A stretch of 64,000 nucleotides of DNA from Parachlamydiales bacterium (GCA_003153295.1 PLXY01000011.1:302053-366052); one strand, 5' to 3'. Shown: positions 26,571-34,368, counted from the first letter of the stretch. The notes: generated by a model not told the origin, from the sequence alone. Made by a program: numbers and translations.

Positions 26571-27824
26571 TTAAAGCGGATCTTGAAGGTAAAGATTGTA
26601 GTATTGAGCTCCCAGGTTTAAGGGAACTTGCTTGGGAGCTCCTTTAGAATGCAAGAAATCAGCAATTGTTTTATCTCCAATCGAAACCGCAGTAGCGAAT
26701 GGAGATAAGTTACTCGTGTCAGGGGAAGCGACGTTTGCTCCGCGATCCACAGAGAGTTTTACCAAGTTGAGTTTTTGGCGGGGTTCTAAATTTGCTTTAA
26801 TCAAAAGCTGCAAGAAGTGATGCCCATTTGATGTCTTCTGATTTACATTCCCTCCATTTTCAATAATCGTTTTAAGCGTATCATATAGAGGAGTTCCTCT
26901 TAATTTATTCTGGTTCATCGCAATGATAACCGAAAGAAAATCAGTTTCTTTGTTGGCAAGCAGTGATTCTAATTTAGTTCTCAGTTCTCCTATTACTAAG
27001 GAACATTCTGGTAGATCCGATACAAGATTACCAAGCCATTGTTTCCATGTTCTTTTTACTGTTTCCATCATAACGGGATCAAAGAACGACTCAACTCCAA
27101 CAAAACGAACGTTTTTAGGATCACATTTTTTTTGTAATAGTATCGGGAAATTTTCAAAATGCAGATCAGACTCAAATGCAGTGAAAATACGCCACAAATC
27201 ATAGTAGTCTCTCGTTCGAGAACGATCACGACCTTCCTCGTGTAGTTTTTTAGTCTTTTGCAAAATGGCACGGAGTTTTTCCAAAACGATTTCTTCTAGT
27301 GAATACGTCTGGATTTTGGTGTCAATTCTTTCATCATATGGGTGAATGATCTGTTTCGTAATCGGGGGGAATAAAATCGTTTCCTGCATTGTAATTTCAA
27401 TCTTTGCAGAAATTAGTGGTTCACGTTGCCTTGGAAATTGCGCTCTTACTTTGAAAGCCTCCTGTTCAAAAGGATGATCGTCTTTTTCCTCATATCGCTC
27501 AGTAGCCAAACGAATTTCTGCAAATTCATTCATTTTCTGTTCAGCAACCTTGCAAGCTTCTATTACGGCGGCTAAAAGTTTGTCTTTTCTAGGGATGGAG
27601 GCAATGACAGAGAAATCCAAATCTTCAGAAAACCGATAATTCCCAAAATAACATTTTTTTAAAGCTGTTCCGCCCTTGAAGATAAGAGTTTCTTTTAGAG
27701 AAGGATGTTCATATAAGCCGGATAAAATCCATGAGAGAAGATAATCTTGTTGAATCGTTTCAAATGTTAAGCCACTCTTTTTTCTCTCTCTGTCTAAACG
27801 ATTGCGCAAAGGCATTATATTCAT
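26571..27824 (-). CDS. abiEii: AbiEii-family nucleotidyltransferase toxin with ankyrin-like C-terminus
   Basis: A 417-residue protein. Residues about 1-300 are an AbiEii nucleotidyltransferase: 'FKGGTALKKCYF' (G51-G52) and 'FSEDLDFS' (66-70) match motif I, and 'EIVLEKLRAIL' and 'RTRDYYDLW' match later conserved segments. AbiEii toxins are NTases of the abortive-infection type IV toxin-antitoxin systems. Residues about 308-397 look like ankyrin repeats ('LRGTPLYDTLKTIIENGGNVNQ', 'KLSVDRGANVASPDTSNLSPFATAV'), which normal AbiEii lacks. I chose the ATG at 27824, which overlaps the abiEi stop by 4 nt (ATGA). It has an intact motif set, so it is probably active. Confidence 0.88.
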   Translation of the reverse strand: MNIMPLRNRLDRERKKSGLTFETIQQDYLLSWILSGLYEHPSLKETLIFKGGTALKKCYFGNYRFSEDLDFSVIASIPRKDKLLAAVIEACKVAEQKMNEFAEIRLATERYEEKDDHPFEQEAFKVRAQFPRQREPLISAKIEITMQETILFPPITKQIIHPYDERIDTKIQTYSLEEIVLEKLRAILQKTKKLHEEGRDRSRTRDYYDLWRIFTAFESDLHFENFPILLQKKCDPKNVRFVGVESFFDPVMMETVKRTWKQWLGNLVSDLPECSLVIGELRTKLESLLANKETDFLSVIIAMNQNKLRGTPLYDTLKTIIENGGNVNQKTSNGHHFLQLLIKANLEPRQKLNLVKLSVDRGANVASPDTSNLSPFATAVSIGDKTIADFLHSKGAPKQVPLNLGAQYYNLYLQDPL

Positions 27825-28576
27825 AGATTTTCTCGGATTTTCCATTTTGCATTGTAAGGGCCTTTTGCAGGACCACTAGGATCAAATTTACAATAGCTCT
27901 TCATTGGAAGTTTTAGCAGCGGCTCTAAGTGTTTTTCTTCGATCCCCAATTCATCAAGAATTAAGCCAAGACGTTTTGCAACTGCTTTCTCGAGCTTTAA
28001 TGCGTATTCAATGATGATCTGGATACGAATTTTGTCTTTAGCCATTTTAAAAGCATGCAGTACTTCGCTAAAATCGCCACAGTATTCAGGCGATGTAAGT
28101 CCATCAAGCAACGTTTTTTCGAGATTCGTTATTTGTGCCCTCATTTCATCGACCCAGATCGTTTCTATGCCAAAATAATGTTCCTTTTTCACGTGAATGA
28201 AGCGAAATATGGTGTTAGTCAGAGATCTGGGGATAGAAATTCCTCGGGGAGTAATAGCGAATATCTTATTAGGAGTTTGCTGAGTGATATGATGATAATG
28301 CATTGCTGTCCAGTGACTAATTGCGGATGGAGTAACAAGAGCCATTGCTATAGCAAATTCATGAGGAGCTGGACCATATGCGGCTATTGCATAGAGCCCT
28401 CGTTTAAGAGGAGTTACCCATCCCCCGTTTTTCAGATGATATAGAGCTTCGGAAATATATGCGGGATTCATCCCGATTTCTAGGGCAGCGGCTTGGGCAT
28501 GCTCTGTAGAAAAAATTCTCAGTCCTTGATTAGCTAGATGTCTTAAAAGCTTTATGCCCAAAACTGAATTCTTCAT
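27821..28576 (-). CDS. abiEi: AbiEi-family antitoxin/repressor
   Basis: A 251-residue AbiEi protein. An N-terminal winged helix-turn-helix ('FSTEHAQAAALEIGMNPAYISEALYHLKNGGWVTPLKRGLYAI') is followed by the 'HEFAIAMALVTPSAISHWTAMHYH' and 'RFIHV..EHYFGIETIWV' segments of the C-terminal antitoxin domain. It neutralises AbiEii and represses its own operon by binding inverted repeats, of which one candidate lies at 28589-28609. It overlaps abiEii by 4 nt, the usual coupling for this pair. The start codon at 28576 has an AGGA about 10 nt upstream. Confidence 0.92.
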   Translation of the reverse strand: MKNSVLGIKLLRHLANQGLRIFSTEHAQAAALEIGMNPAYISEALYHLKNGGWVTPLKRGLYAIAAYGPAPHEFAIAMALVTPSAISHWTAMHYHHITQQTPNKIFAITPRGISIPRSLTNTIFRFIHVKKEHYFGIETIWVDEMRAQITNLEKTLLDGLTSPEYCGDFSEVLHAFKMAKDKIRIQIIIEYALKLEKAVAKRLGLILDELGIEEKHLEPLLKLPMKSYCKFDPSGPAKGPYNAKWKIRENL

Positions 28577-28588
28577 AACTTAAATGTA

Positions 28589-28609
28589 TCCTAATGGTCG
28601 ATATTAGGA
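28589..28609. promoter_or_regulatory. Candidate AbiEi operator (inverted repeat)
   Basis: TCCTAAT and ATTAGGA, 7 bp each, separated by 7 nt, 13 nt upstream of the abiEi start. AbiEi proteins are known to repress by binding inverted repeats at their promoter. The position over the probable promoter supports autoregulation, but binding is inferred. Confidence 0.6.
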
Positions 28610-28622
28610 CAATATCCAATTT

Positions 28623-28651
28623 TTGACATTCAAAAAACATGAGTCTATTAT
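28623..28651 (+). promoter_or_regulatory. Near-consensus sigma70 promoter, divergent from abiE
   Basis: TTGACA (28623-28628), 17 nt, then TATTAT (28646-28651). It points away from abiE toward a small ORF and the tRNA gene. Transcription would start near 28658. It lies within 50 nt of the abiEi operator, so the two promoters could influence each other. Confidence 0.7.
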
Positions 28652-28669
28652 CATTGTGGAAGAAGATTC

Positions 28670-28795
28670 ATGCAAGGGCGTATCGACCCTGATTTTGCTA
28701 AAGATGGTAGTAACGAACCTGAGCATTTAATCCAACTTTTGCACTTATCCTACAGAAAAACAAAGGATTACAAAATGAAAAAGCTGGAGACATAG
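28670..28795 (+). CDS. Small ORF of 41 residues after a strong promoter
   Basis: Starts ATG with GGAAG upstream, and ends MKKLET and stop inside the 32-nt direct repeat. The peptide is mildly charged and unlike anything I know; it could be a truncated N-terminus whose continuation ('NEKAGDIVISE' in another frame) matches the remnant at 25.5 kb. Alternatively the promoter may drive an RNA or run antisense into the tRNA-Ala gene. Confidence 0.35.
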   Translation: MQGRIDPDFAKDGSNEPEHLIQLLHLSYRKTKDYKMKKLET

Positions 28796-28805
28796 TCATT
28801 TCTGA
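28774..28805 (+). repeat. Inner direct repeat, right copy
   Basis: Matches 25517-25548 (30 of 32 positions). Part of this copy also forms an 8-bp inverted repeat (GGAGACAT at 28786-28793 and ATGTCTCC at 28808-28815), just beyond the tRNA 3' end on the minus strand. Confidence 0.8.
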
Positions 28806-28822
28806 AAATGTCTCCGGTGATT

Positions 28823-28895
28823 TGGAGCGTAGCGGTCTCGAACCGCTGACCTCCACAATGCCATTGTGGCGCTCTACCAACTGAGCTAACGCCCC
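28823..28895 (-). tRNA. tRNA-Ala (GGC anticodon)
   Basis: A 73-nt cloverleaf on the minus strand. Acceptor GGGGCGT pairs with ACGCTCC (one G-T pair), the D arm is GCTC/GAGC with an AGTTGGTA loop, the anticodon stem is CCACA/TGTGG with loop ATGGCAT (anticodon GGC), and the T arm is AGCGG/CCGCT with loop TTCGAGA. The discriminator is A and CCA is not encoded. It reads GCC and GCU-type alanine codons. Its 3' end is copied at 23546-23565. Confidence 0.95.
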
Positions 28896-28912
28896 ATATT
28901 GAGGGGACGATC

Positions 28913-28918
28913 ATTCTA
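28913..28918 (-). promoter_or_regulatory. Possible -10 element of tRNA-Ala
   Basis: TAGAAT on the minus strand, about 18 nt before the tRNA 5' end. The -35 is poor. This would give a leader of about 10 nt. Confidence 0.35.
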
Positions 28919-29014
28919 AAAGGTTTGCCGTTTTTTCTACAGGAAAAAGGCAGGATTTTAGTCTTACCGAAAGCCCTGTTTGCAGAATTTCTTGATAGGC
29001 TCTATAAGGCAAGC

Positions 29015-30217
29015 ATGGGCAAGTTATTTTTTCACCATGTGACGCCGGCGGTTCAAGATGCAATTTTTGGTCTGACCGTTGTATTTGATGCTGATCAGCG
29101 GCCTGATAAGATTAATCTAGGCGTGGGCCAATATCGGAATGATGAGCTGATGACACCCGTGCTAGAGTCAGTGAAACTTGCAGAAACTTTTTTACTCCGT
29201 GAAGAAGAAAGCAAAGAATATTTGCCCATTGCGGGCGATCCCGTTTTTTTAAATCGAGTGGGAGCCTTGGTCTTTGGAGAGTTCTTTTGGGCCGCAGAAG
29301 GAAAAAGGGTGTCCGGCGTCCAAGGGTTAGGCGGGACAGGAGCCTTGAGGATCGGCGGAGATTTTCTTAAAGCCGAGGTAGGAGAGAGGATTGCGATTTC
29401 GGATCCGACATGGCCTAATCACCGCGGTGTTTTTGCTAGTTGCGGGATGAAGGTCGAGACTTATCCTTACTACGATATCCGGACGAATACACAAACATTT
29501 GACAGGATGTTTCAGTACTTAAAAAACCTGACGCCTGGAAGTATTGTCGTCTTACACGCTTGTTGTCATAATCCGACAGGAGTGGATCTTTCTTTAGATC
29601 AGTGGAAACAGCTTCTCAAACTTTTTAAAGAAAATGGGCTTCTGCCTTTTTTTGATTTTGCTTATCAAGGTTTTGGAAGTTCAATCGAAGAAGATGCAAA
29701 AATCGTTCGATTGTTTGCCGCTGACGGCATGGAGATGCTGGTCGCTTGTTCTCAATCGAAAAATTTTGGGCTTTACTCAGAGAGAGTCGGAGCTCTTTAT
29801 GTGGTAACAGAATCGGAAAAAACAGCGCAAGCCGTCCTCTCTAAACTGAAAACAATCGTGCGAACGAATTACTCTAATCCGCCCCGACACGGTGCTGCAA
29901 TTGTTGCTCATATTCTTTCGACTCCCGTTTTAAAAAAGATGTGGGAGCAAGAAGTTAATATCATGAATGCGCGGATTGAAAAATTACGACACGATTTTGT
30001 CGAAGCCTTGGTCTCACGATCACGAAAACGAAACTATATGTTTTTGTCAGATCGTGTCGGAATGTTTTGTTTTACAGGGTTAAACCCTGAAGAAGTCGAG
30101 AGGCTAAGAGAAGAGTTTGCCATCTATATGCCTCTCGATGGCCGTATCAATATCGCAGGTCTATCTAATGAAAATCTTTCGACTGTCGTCGGTGCCATGA
30201 TAGAAGTGACCCTCTGA
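29015..30217 (+). CDS. tyrB: Aspartate/aromatic aminotransferase
   Basis: A 400-residue class I PLP aminotransferase. It shows 'DKINLGVGQYRNDE', 'LGGTGALRIGGDFL', the substrate region 'LHACCHNPTGVDLSLDQW', 'FFDFAYQGFGSS', and the PLP-lysine motif 'CSQSKNFGLYSERVGALYVV'. It transfers amino groups between aspartate or aromatic amino acids and 2-oxoglutarate. I start it at ATG 29015, which gives the usual 400 residues; the longer TTG-start version (28925) has no homologous extension. It is followed 5 nt later by the mreC-like gene, the same order as in Chlamydia. The gene symbol follows the chlamydial name; substrate range is not proven. Confidence 0.93.
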   Translation: MGKLFFHHVTPAVQDAIFGLTVVFDADQRPDKINLGVGQYRNDELMTPVLESVKLAETFLLREEESKEYLPIAGDPVFLNRVGALVFGEFFWAAEGKRVSGVQGLGGTGALRIGGDFLKAEVGERIAISDPTWPNHRGVFASCGMKVETYPYYDIRTNTQTFDRMFQYLKNLTPGSIVVLHACCHNPTGVDLSLDQWKQLLKLFKENGLLPFFDFAYQGFGSSIEEDAKIVRLFAADGMEMLVACSQSKNFGLYSERVGALYVVTESEKTAQAVLSKLKTIVRTNYSNPPRHGAAIVAHILSTPVLKKMWEQEVNIMNARIEKLRHDFVEALVSRSRKRNYMFLSDRVGMFCFTGLNPEEVERLREEFAIYMPLDGRINIAGLSNENLSTVVGAMIEVTL

Positions 30218-30222
30218 GAGTC

Positions 30223-31398
30223 TTGTTCTTTTCTTGTCTTGTATTTATGCTGGGGTTTGTGAAGCGCTATACCTATATTTTCATTGCTCTTTTTATTTTA
30301 TGCCAACTGAGCTTGCCTCTAAAGACGACAGATCGGCTCCGGTGTATCTCGGTGGCGGCGCTCTCTCCATCTTGGATGGGTTTATCAAAGACTAAAGACG
30401 GTATTTGCAAGATTGCTGCTATTTGGCCTTCGGGCAAATATTATCTTTCTCCTGAAATCAAAAATGAGATCGAAACGCTGAAGCTTGAAAATCATAACCT
30501 GCATTATCAAGTCGAACTGCTTAAAGCCCAAGTCGATTTGGAAAAGCTCGTGGGTGAAGAAGCTGAACTTTTAAAACGGTTTGTGCAAGACGATGCCTAT
30601 GCCAAAAGAAGAAAAGCTGAAATTTTTCGGTTGATTGATCTCTACACTCCATCGATCATCGGCAAGGTTATTTTTCGTGAAACCGCTTCATGGAGTAGTT
30701 CTTTTTGGATCAATTTAGGTGAGAAAACCAATCAGACTCTGGGCAAGACCGTGATCGCAAAAAATAGTCCTGTGGTTGTGGGTACATCACTTTTAGGCAT
30801 TGTCGAGTATGTAGGGGATCACCGTTCAAGAGTCCGGCTTATCACGGATTCTAGTATTGTCCCTTCTGTCCGTATCTTAAGAGGCGGCGAGCAAAAGCAA
30901 GTGATTGCTGAACATGCGAGGAAACTCTTAGGCATGATCGAGGCCTGTGAAGAAATCGTTCAAGATCATCCGATAAAAAAAGAGCTGAATCAATTTTTTC
31001 ATCATTTAAATCCTAATGGAAAAAACTTCTATCTTGCTAAAGGCGAACTGCGCGGCATGCGGGGACCTCTTTTCCGTTCTAGGCATGCTCTTCTGCAAGG
31101 GTTAGGATTTAATTACGACTTTGAAGATGAAGAAGGCCCCTCCCGCGACCTCAAATCGGGCCGCCCTGTTCAAAGTCAGGAACAAGCCATTGCTTTGGTT
31201 CGGAAAGGAGATATTCTCGTTACGACGGGTATTGATGGGGTTTTTCCAGCGGGATTGCGGGCAGGTCAAGTCTCTAAAGTTCTTCCATTACGGGAAGGGG
31301 CTTCTTCCTATGAATTAGACGCTCTCTCCCTCATAGCAAATTTTGATAATATCTCTTATGTGACGGTTCTACCTCCGTTAAACTCCGATTCCAATTGA
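30223..31398 (+). CDS. mreC: MreC-like rod-shape protein
   Basis: A 391-residue protein. It has one N-terminal transmembrane helix (about 14-30), a coiled-coil stretch (about 83-115, 'LKLENHNLHYQVELLKAQVDLEKLVGEE'), and the paired beta-barrel domain of MreC with 'IIGKVIFRETASWSSSFWINLGEK', 'SPVVVGTSLLGIVEYVGDHRSRVRLITDSS' and 'GDILVTTGIDGVFPAGLRAGQVSKV'. MreC links MreB to cell-wall enzymes; chlamydiae use MreB at the division septum. An extra insertion of about 80 residues lies in the second half. The start is uncertain: TTG at 30223 follows GAGAG, or ATG at 30247 without a clear Shine-Dalgarno. Confidence 0.85.
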   Translation: MFFSCLVFMLGFVKRYTYIFIALFILCQLSLPLKTTDRLRCISVAALSPSWMGLSKTKDGICKIAAIWPSGKYYLSPEIKNEIETLKLENHNLHYQVELLKAQVDLEKLVGEEAELLKRFVQDDAYAKRRKAEIFRLIDLYTPSIIGKVIFRETASWSSSFWINLGEKTNQTLGKTVIAKNSPVVVGTSLLGIVEYVGDHRSRVRLITDSSIVPSVRILRGGEQKQVIAEHARKLLGMIEACEEIVQDHPIKKELNQFFHHLNPNGKNFYLAKGELRGMRGPLFRSRHALLQGLGFNYDFEDEEGPSRDLKSGRPVQSQEQAIALVRKGDILVTTGIDGVFPAGLRAGQVSKVLPLREGASSYELDALSLIANFDNISYVTVLPPLNSDSN

Positions 31399-31457
31399 AT
31401 TGACTAAGAACTCTTCATTTTCTATTCTTACAACAAACCAAAAATTGGAGGTTTATT

Positions 31458-31676
31458 ATGAAATTTAAACTATTAACTCTCGCTCTTTGTATGTTCTGCG
31501 GAATGAGTTTTCTTGCTGCTAATGAAAAAGTTGAAGCAGAAACAACACCAACTGAAGAAGTTGCTGTTGCAGACGAAGTCGCGAATTTAGAAACAGCGAA
31601 AGCCAAAAAAGCTGTAGAAGATGAGAAAGCCGTTGCTCAAGGTGAAAAATCTAAATCTTGCTGCGGTTGCAAGTAA
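31458..31676 (+). CDS. Small secreted acidic protein with C-terminal Cys cluster
   Basis: A 72-residue protein with a signal peptide (MKFKLLTLALCMFCGMSFLAA), a Glu/Ala/Val-rich middle, and the C-terminus 'SKSCCGCK'. A GGAGG Shine-Dalgarno lies before the ATG at 31458. Three Cys residues in four positions suggest disulphide cross-linking or metal binding, and chlamydial outer membranes do rely on Cys-rich proteins. The family is unknown to me. An intrinsic terminator follows 9 nt after the stop. The convergent gene overlaps its last 40 nt. Confidence 0.75.
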   Translation: MKFKLLTLALCMFCGMSFLAANEKVEAETTPTEEVAVADEVANLETAKAKKAVEDEKAVAQGEKSKSCCGCK

Positions 31677-32725
31677 TTTTCTAAAAAGGCCTTATCGCAA
31701 GATAGGGCCTTCTTTAAATCTTTTAAAATCTCTTTGCCGTCTCTTGTTTCTCCAAATACATATTGATAAGTCTCTTGGATTAGCTTTGAAAACATCGGTT
31801 CCTTGATATAACGAAGAATCGATTTTCCAAGATGCTCGTCTAAATTCAATTGCATGCCGCATTTGTATAACATGCCAAAATGGCTATCGAGAAAAAAGAG
31901 AGGTTTGTTGAAGGCTAAAAAATCGTAGCCGATCGAAGAGAAATCTCCGAGATAGCCATCTGAGGCATTTAAAATGGGGTAGATGCAAGGAACCTCGTGA
32001 AGGAAAACAATCCCTTTTTTGTTTTCATACTGTCCGAGAAGCTGATGCGTTTCAATAGGATAAAGATCGTCGAGAAAAGGATGCCAACGTACGATGATAT
32101 TATAAAACTCTCCGACTTCTTTGAGGACGCGGTCAGCCGAAGTTAAAAAAGAGGAAGCATTTTCTCCATCAGGCCAAGAAGGGGCATAGAAAATAGTTTT
32201 TTTCTCAGGGTCTAACTTTCCTTCCAATTCAGGTTTTAGAAGATTGTCATAAAAGTCTTTATTTTTCAGATAATAGCGATACCGATAATTCCCTGTTAGG
32301 ACCGTGCTGTTGATCTTATCCAGGCTTCCTGTTTTTTTAAGATGGTCCATCATATGGGGTCCATAAACCAGTGAGATGTCTTTTGGAATCGGGGCTTGAG
32401 AGTGACCTTTGTCGGAGTTCCCATGAGGACAGTACACAATTCTCATCTGTTTATTGAACATCAGCTGAAAAAGCGGAAGAAGCTCAAAGGCCCAAAGATG
32501 TCCCGATTCAAAAATCACATCAAAATGGGTTGCTAAATAGTTTAAGGAGAGCTCTTGTATGTCGATAAGCTTACAGTCCAGCTCTGGATAAAATGTTTTA
32601 GCGGTTTGATAGGTTGCCTCTTCTGTGACATAAAGAGAGAGGCCCAATTCAATAGCTAAGACGCCTAAGTGATCTAAATAGTGGGCAGGCCCTGTATGGA
32701 TGGCGATCCAGCGGTTCGATGTCAA
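31637..32725 (-). CDS. CDP-glycerol glycerophosphotransferase-like protein
   Basis: A 362-residue protein of the TagB/TagF (CDP-glycerol glycerophosphotransferase) fold. It has 'RIVYCPHGNSDKGHSQ', 'TIFYAPSWPDGENASSF', 'IIVRWHPFLDDL' and 'YPILNASDGYLGDFSSIGYDFLAFNKPLFF', the GT-B-like signature of the family. In Gram-positive bacteria such enzymes build teichoic acids; here they may decorate a surface polysaccharide or lipid. The start is TTG at 32725, 6 nt after the stop of the paralogue upstream, with AAGG before it. The last 40 nt run antisense to the small secreted gene and through its terminator, so the true C-terminus may be shorter. Confidence 0.78.
   Translation of the reverse strand: MTSNRWIAIHTGPAHYLDHLGVLAIELGLSLYVTEEATYQTAKTFYPELDCKLIDIQELSLNYLATHFDVIFESGHLWAFELLPLFQLMFNKQMRIVYCPHGNSDKGHSQAPIPKDISLVYGPHMMDHLKKTGSLDKINSTVLTGNYRYRYYLKNKDFYDNLLKPELEGKLDPEKKTIFYAPSWPDGENASSFLTSADRVLKEVGEFYNIIVRWHPFLDDLYPIETHQLLGQYENKKGIVFLHEVPCIYPILNASDGYLGDFSSIGYDFLAFNKPLFFLDSHFGMLYKCGMQLNLDEHLGKSILRYIKEPMFSKLIQETYQYVFGETRDGKEILKDLKKALSCDKAFLENYLQPQQDLDFSP
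31686..31711 (+). terminator. Intrinsic terminator after the small secreted protein
   Basis: AAGGCCTTATC, GCAA loop, GATAGGGCCTT: an 11-bp stem with one G-T pair, followed by CTTTAAATCTTTT. The same bases encode the C-terminus of the convergent gene on the other strand. Confidence 0.75.
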
Positions 32726-32731
32726 GCGGCT

Positions 32732-33766
32732 TTACCTTATATGTTGAAGGATTTCTTTTCGGGTTTGGTCCCAGTTGCAAGCTTCTCCAAAAGTATAAGC
32801 ATAGGTCTCTTGACGGACAGCTGTCAAATGGGATTGATCATGAATTAGGATCTCAAATAGTCTGTGATCAGGGTGAAGTGTGCGGCCGCATCGATGTAAG
32901 TAAAGACCAGGATCTGCACTCTCTCGATGGGTTGGATTGAAGAAGAACATGGGTCTGTTGAATCTTAAAAAATCGTAACCTATGGAAGACATATCCCCCA
33001 GATACAAATCGGCTTTTTCAAGAATGGGATATATAGGGGTAAAGCCAGAGAGAAAGCGGATGTTTGGATGATTTTCATTTTGTAGTTTGAGTTGTTCGGT
33101 TCGGATATCTTTTTCGAGATTTGGATGGGGTTTGATCAAAAGAAAGACATCGGAAGGGAGTTCTTCAATTAATCGCGGGGCGGCATCAAAGAAGGAGGAA
33201 GAATTTTCCCCATCTTGCCAGGTGGGAGCATAGAGGACAGTCTTTTTTTTATACGGAAGAGACAGTTTTTCCATTGTAGCTTTGTAAAAGCCTTGATGGC
33301 GCAGGTAGTACTCATGGCGGAAATTTCCCATCTTGATGCAGCTCATCGGTTTTTCTATTTTATGCCGTAGAAAATCGATCATTTTCTGGCCATAGACAAG
33401 AAGGGTCTTTTCATCCTTCAACCCTTCCATGAAATAAGAGGCGTGCCCTTTATCGGAATTTCCGTGGGGAAGCCAAATCGTTCTGATTTTTTTTCTTAAG
33501 GTAGCTTCAGCGATAAAAAATATTTCATCAAATAGGATGCGGGGGGTCGAATAGAAGATAGTGTCGAAGGACCTTACAATTTCAAAAGGAGCTTCTAAAC
33601 AGTCCCATTGCAGCAGTTCTAAATCGGGGTAATAAAGCCGGGCTTGCCTCACAAGTTCTTCATCTGTAAGAACAAGAGGAATCTGCATCAAGCTGCAGAA
33701 AGGAGCTAGATGGTCGAGATGATGTTCTAAAGGTCCGTAAATAAGACCCGCTACTCTATGAAGCAT
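32732..33766 (-). CDS. CDP-glycerol glycerophosphotransferase-like protein, paralogue
   Basis: A 344-residue paralogue of the next gene, with the same motifs in the same order: 'WLPHGNSDKGH', 'LYAPTWQDGENSSSF', 'LLIKPHPNLEKD' and 'YPILEKADLYLGDMSSIGYDFLRFNRPMFFF'. The start is placed at ATG 33766 (MLHRVAGLIYGP...), 11 nt inside the upstream coiled-coil gene and after a GGG; a TTG start at 33802 would lengthen it. The shared N-terminal 'GP..H.LDHL' segment with its paralogue supports this. The tandem pair suggests a duplication and successive transfers onto the same acceptor. Confidence 0.8.
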   Translation of the reverse strand: MLHRVAGLIYGPLEHHLDHLAPFCSLMQIPLVLTDEELVRQARLYYPDLELLQWDCLEAPFEIVRSFDTIFYSTPRILFDEIFFIAEATLRKKIRTIWLPHGNSDKGHASYFMEGLKDEKTLLVYGQKMIDFLRHKIEKPMSCIKMGNFRHEYYLRHQGFYKATMEKLSLPYKKKTVLYAPTWQDGENSSSFFDAAPRLIEELPSDVFLLIKPHPNLEKDIRTEQLKLQNENHPNIRFLSGFTPIYPILEKADLYLGDMSSIGYDFLRFNRPMFFFNPTHRESADPGLYLHRCGRTLHPDHRLFEILIHDQSHLTAVRQETYAYTFGEACNWDQTRKEILQHIR

Positions 33767-34241
33767 CCCTATGGTTATAATCTTCAGGGGAAAGCGTCGC
33801 AATAGAGATTTTCGATTTTTTTTCTGGGAGGGGCTGGAGGACGGGCTGATGCTGGGCCAGTTGAGTGAGCATTTCGTTTCGACTGCATTGAAGATTCATC
33901 CTGTCTAAGAGGGCAAACATTTGGTCGCGCAAAGCTAGAAGTTCCCAGCTGTTCTCATCATCGGGAGGGAGAAGCTGTTCCAGGGGAATATTGGATTGGG
34001 CGCAGTTTGTCATCGACTCGAGAATTTCGGTTGTTGAGATGCGGTTTTGGCGCAGATCGCTCAGCTTGCTGATTAAATGACCCCGCTCTTCCATCAGCTG
34101 ATTCCAATAGTCCATGTTTTTCTGTATGATGAGCATCTCTTCTTGATGTAAATTTCCCAGCAATTCTCTCATGGTATCTATTTCTTTTTTCATTAGATAT
34201 TGTAGTTGGCTGTGGTGCTCTGTCCATTTTTCGTTTGTCAT
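33756..34241 (-). CDS. FlgN-like coiled-coil protein
   Basis: A 161-residue helical protein. The 'LQYLMKKEIDTMRELLGNLHQEEMLIIQKNMDYWNQLMEERGHLISKLSDLRQNR' segment has the helix pattern of FlgN-type export chaperones (L..LL..E...L...D...L..L...K..L...L). The ATG at 34241 has GGAGA about 8 nt upstream; an earlier upstream start at 34301 is less likely. It heads the minus-strand operon with the two CDP-glycerol-transferase-like genes. It could chaperone a secreted substrate, but the FlgN link rests only on heptad pattern, so it may be an unrelated coiled coil. Confidence 0.5.
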   Translation of the reverse strand: MTNEKWTEHHSQLQYLMKKEIDTMRELLGNLHQEEMLIIQKNMDYWNQLMEERGHLISKLSDLRQNRISTTEILESMTNCAQSNIPLEQLLPPDDENSWELLALRDQMFALLDRMNLQCSRNEMLTQLAQHQPVLQPLPEKKSKISIATLSPEDYNHRDAS

Positions 34242-34368
34242 TCGAAGTTCTCCTAATTTAGATAAAGAGTGATGCGAAGAGCGTGCCAGTGTTGTAAACA
34301 ATTTATTTTAATCGATTTGCAGGGAGATAGGGGTTATGGTATGCTGATCGGCGCGGAAAAAAAGTCCC

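Noticed and set aside
28925..29014. N-terminal extension of the aminotransferase from a TTG start
   Set aside because: It is unlike other aminotransferases, and the ATG at 29015 gives the standard length.
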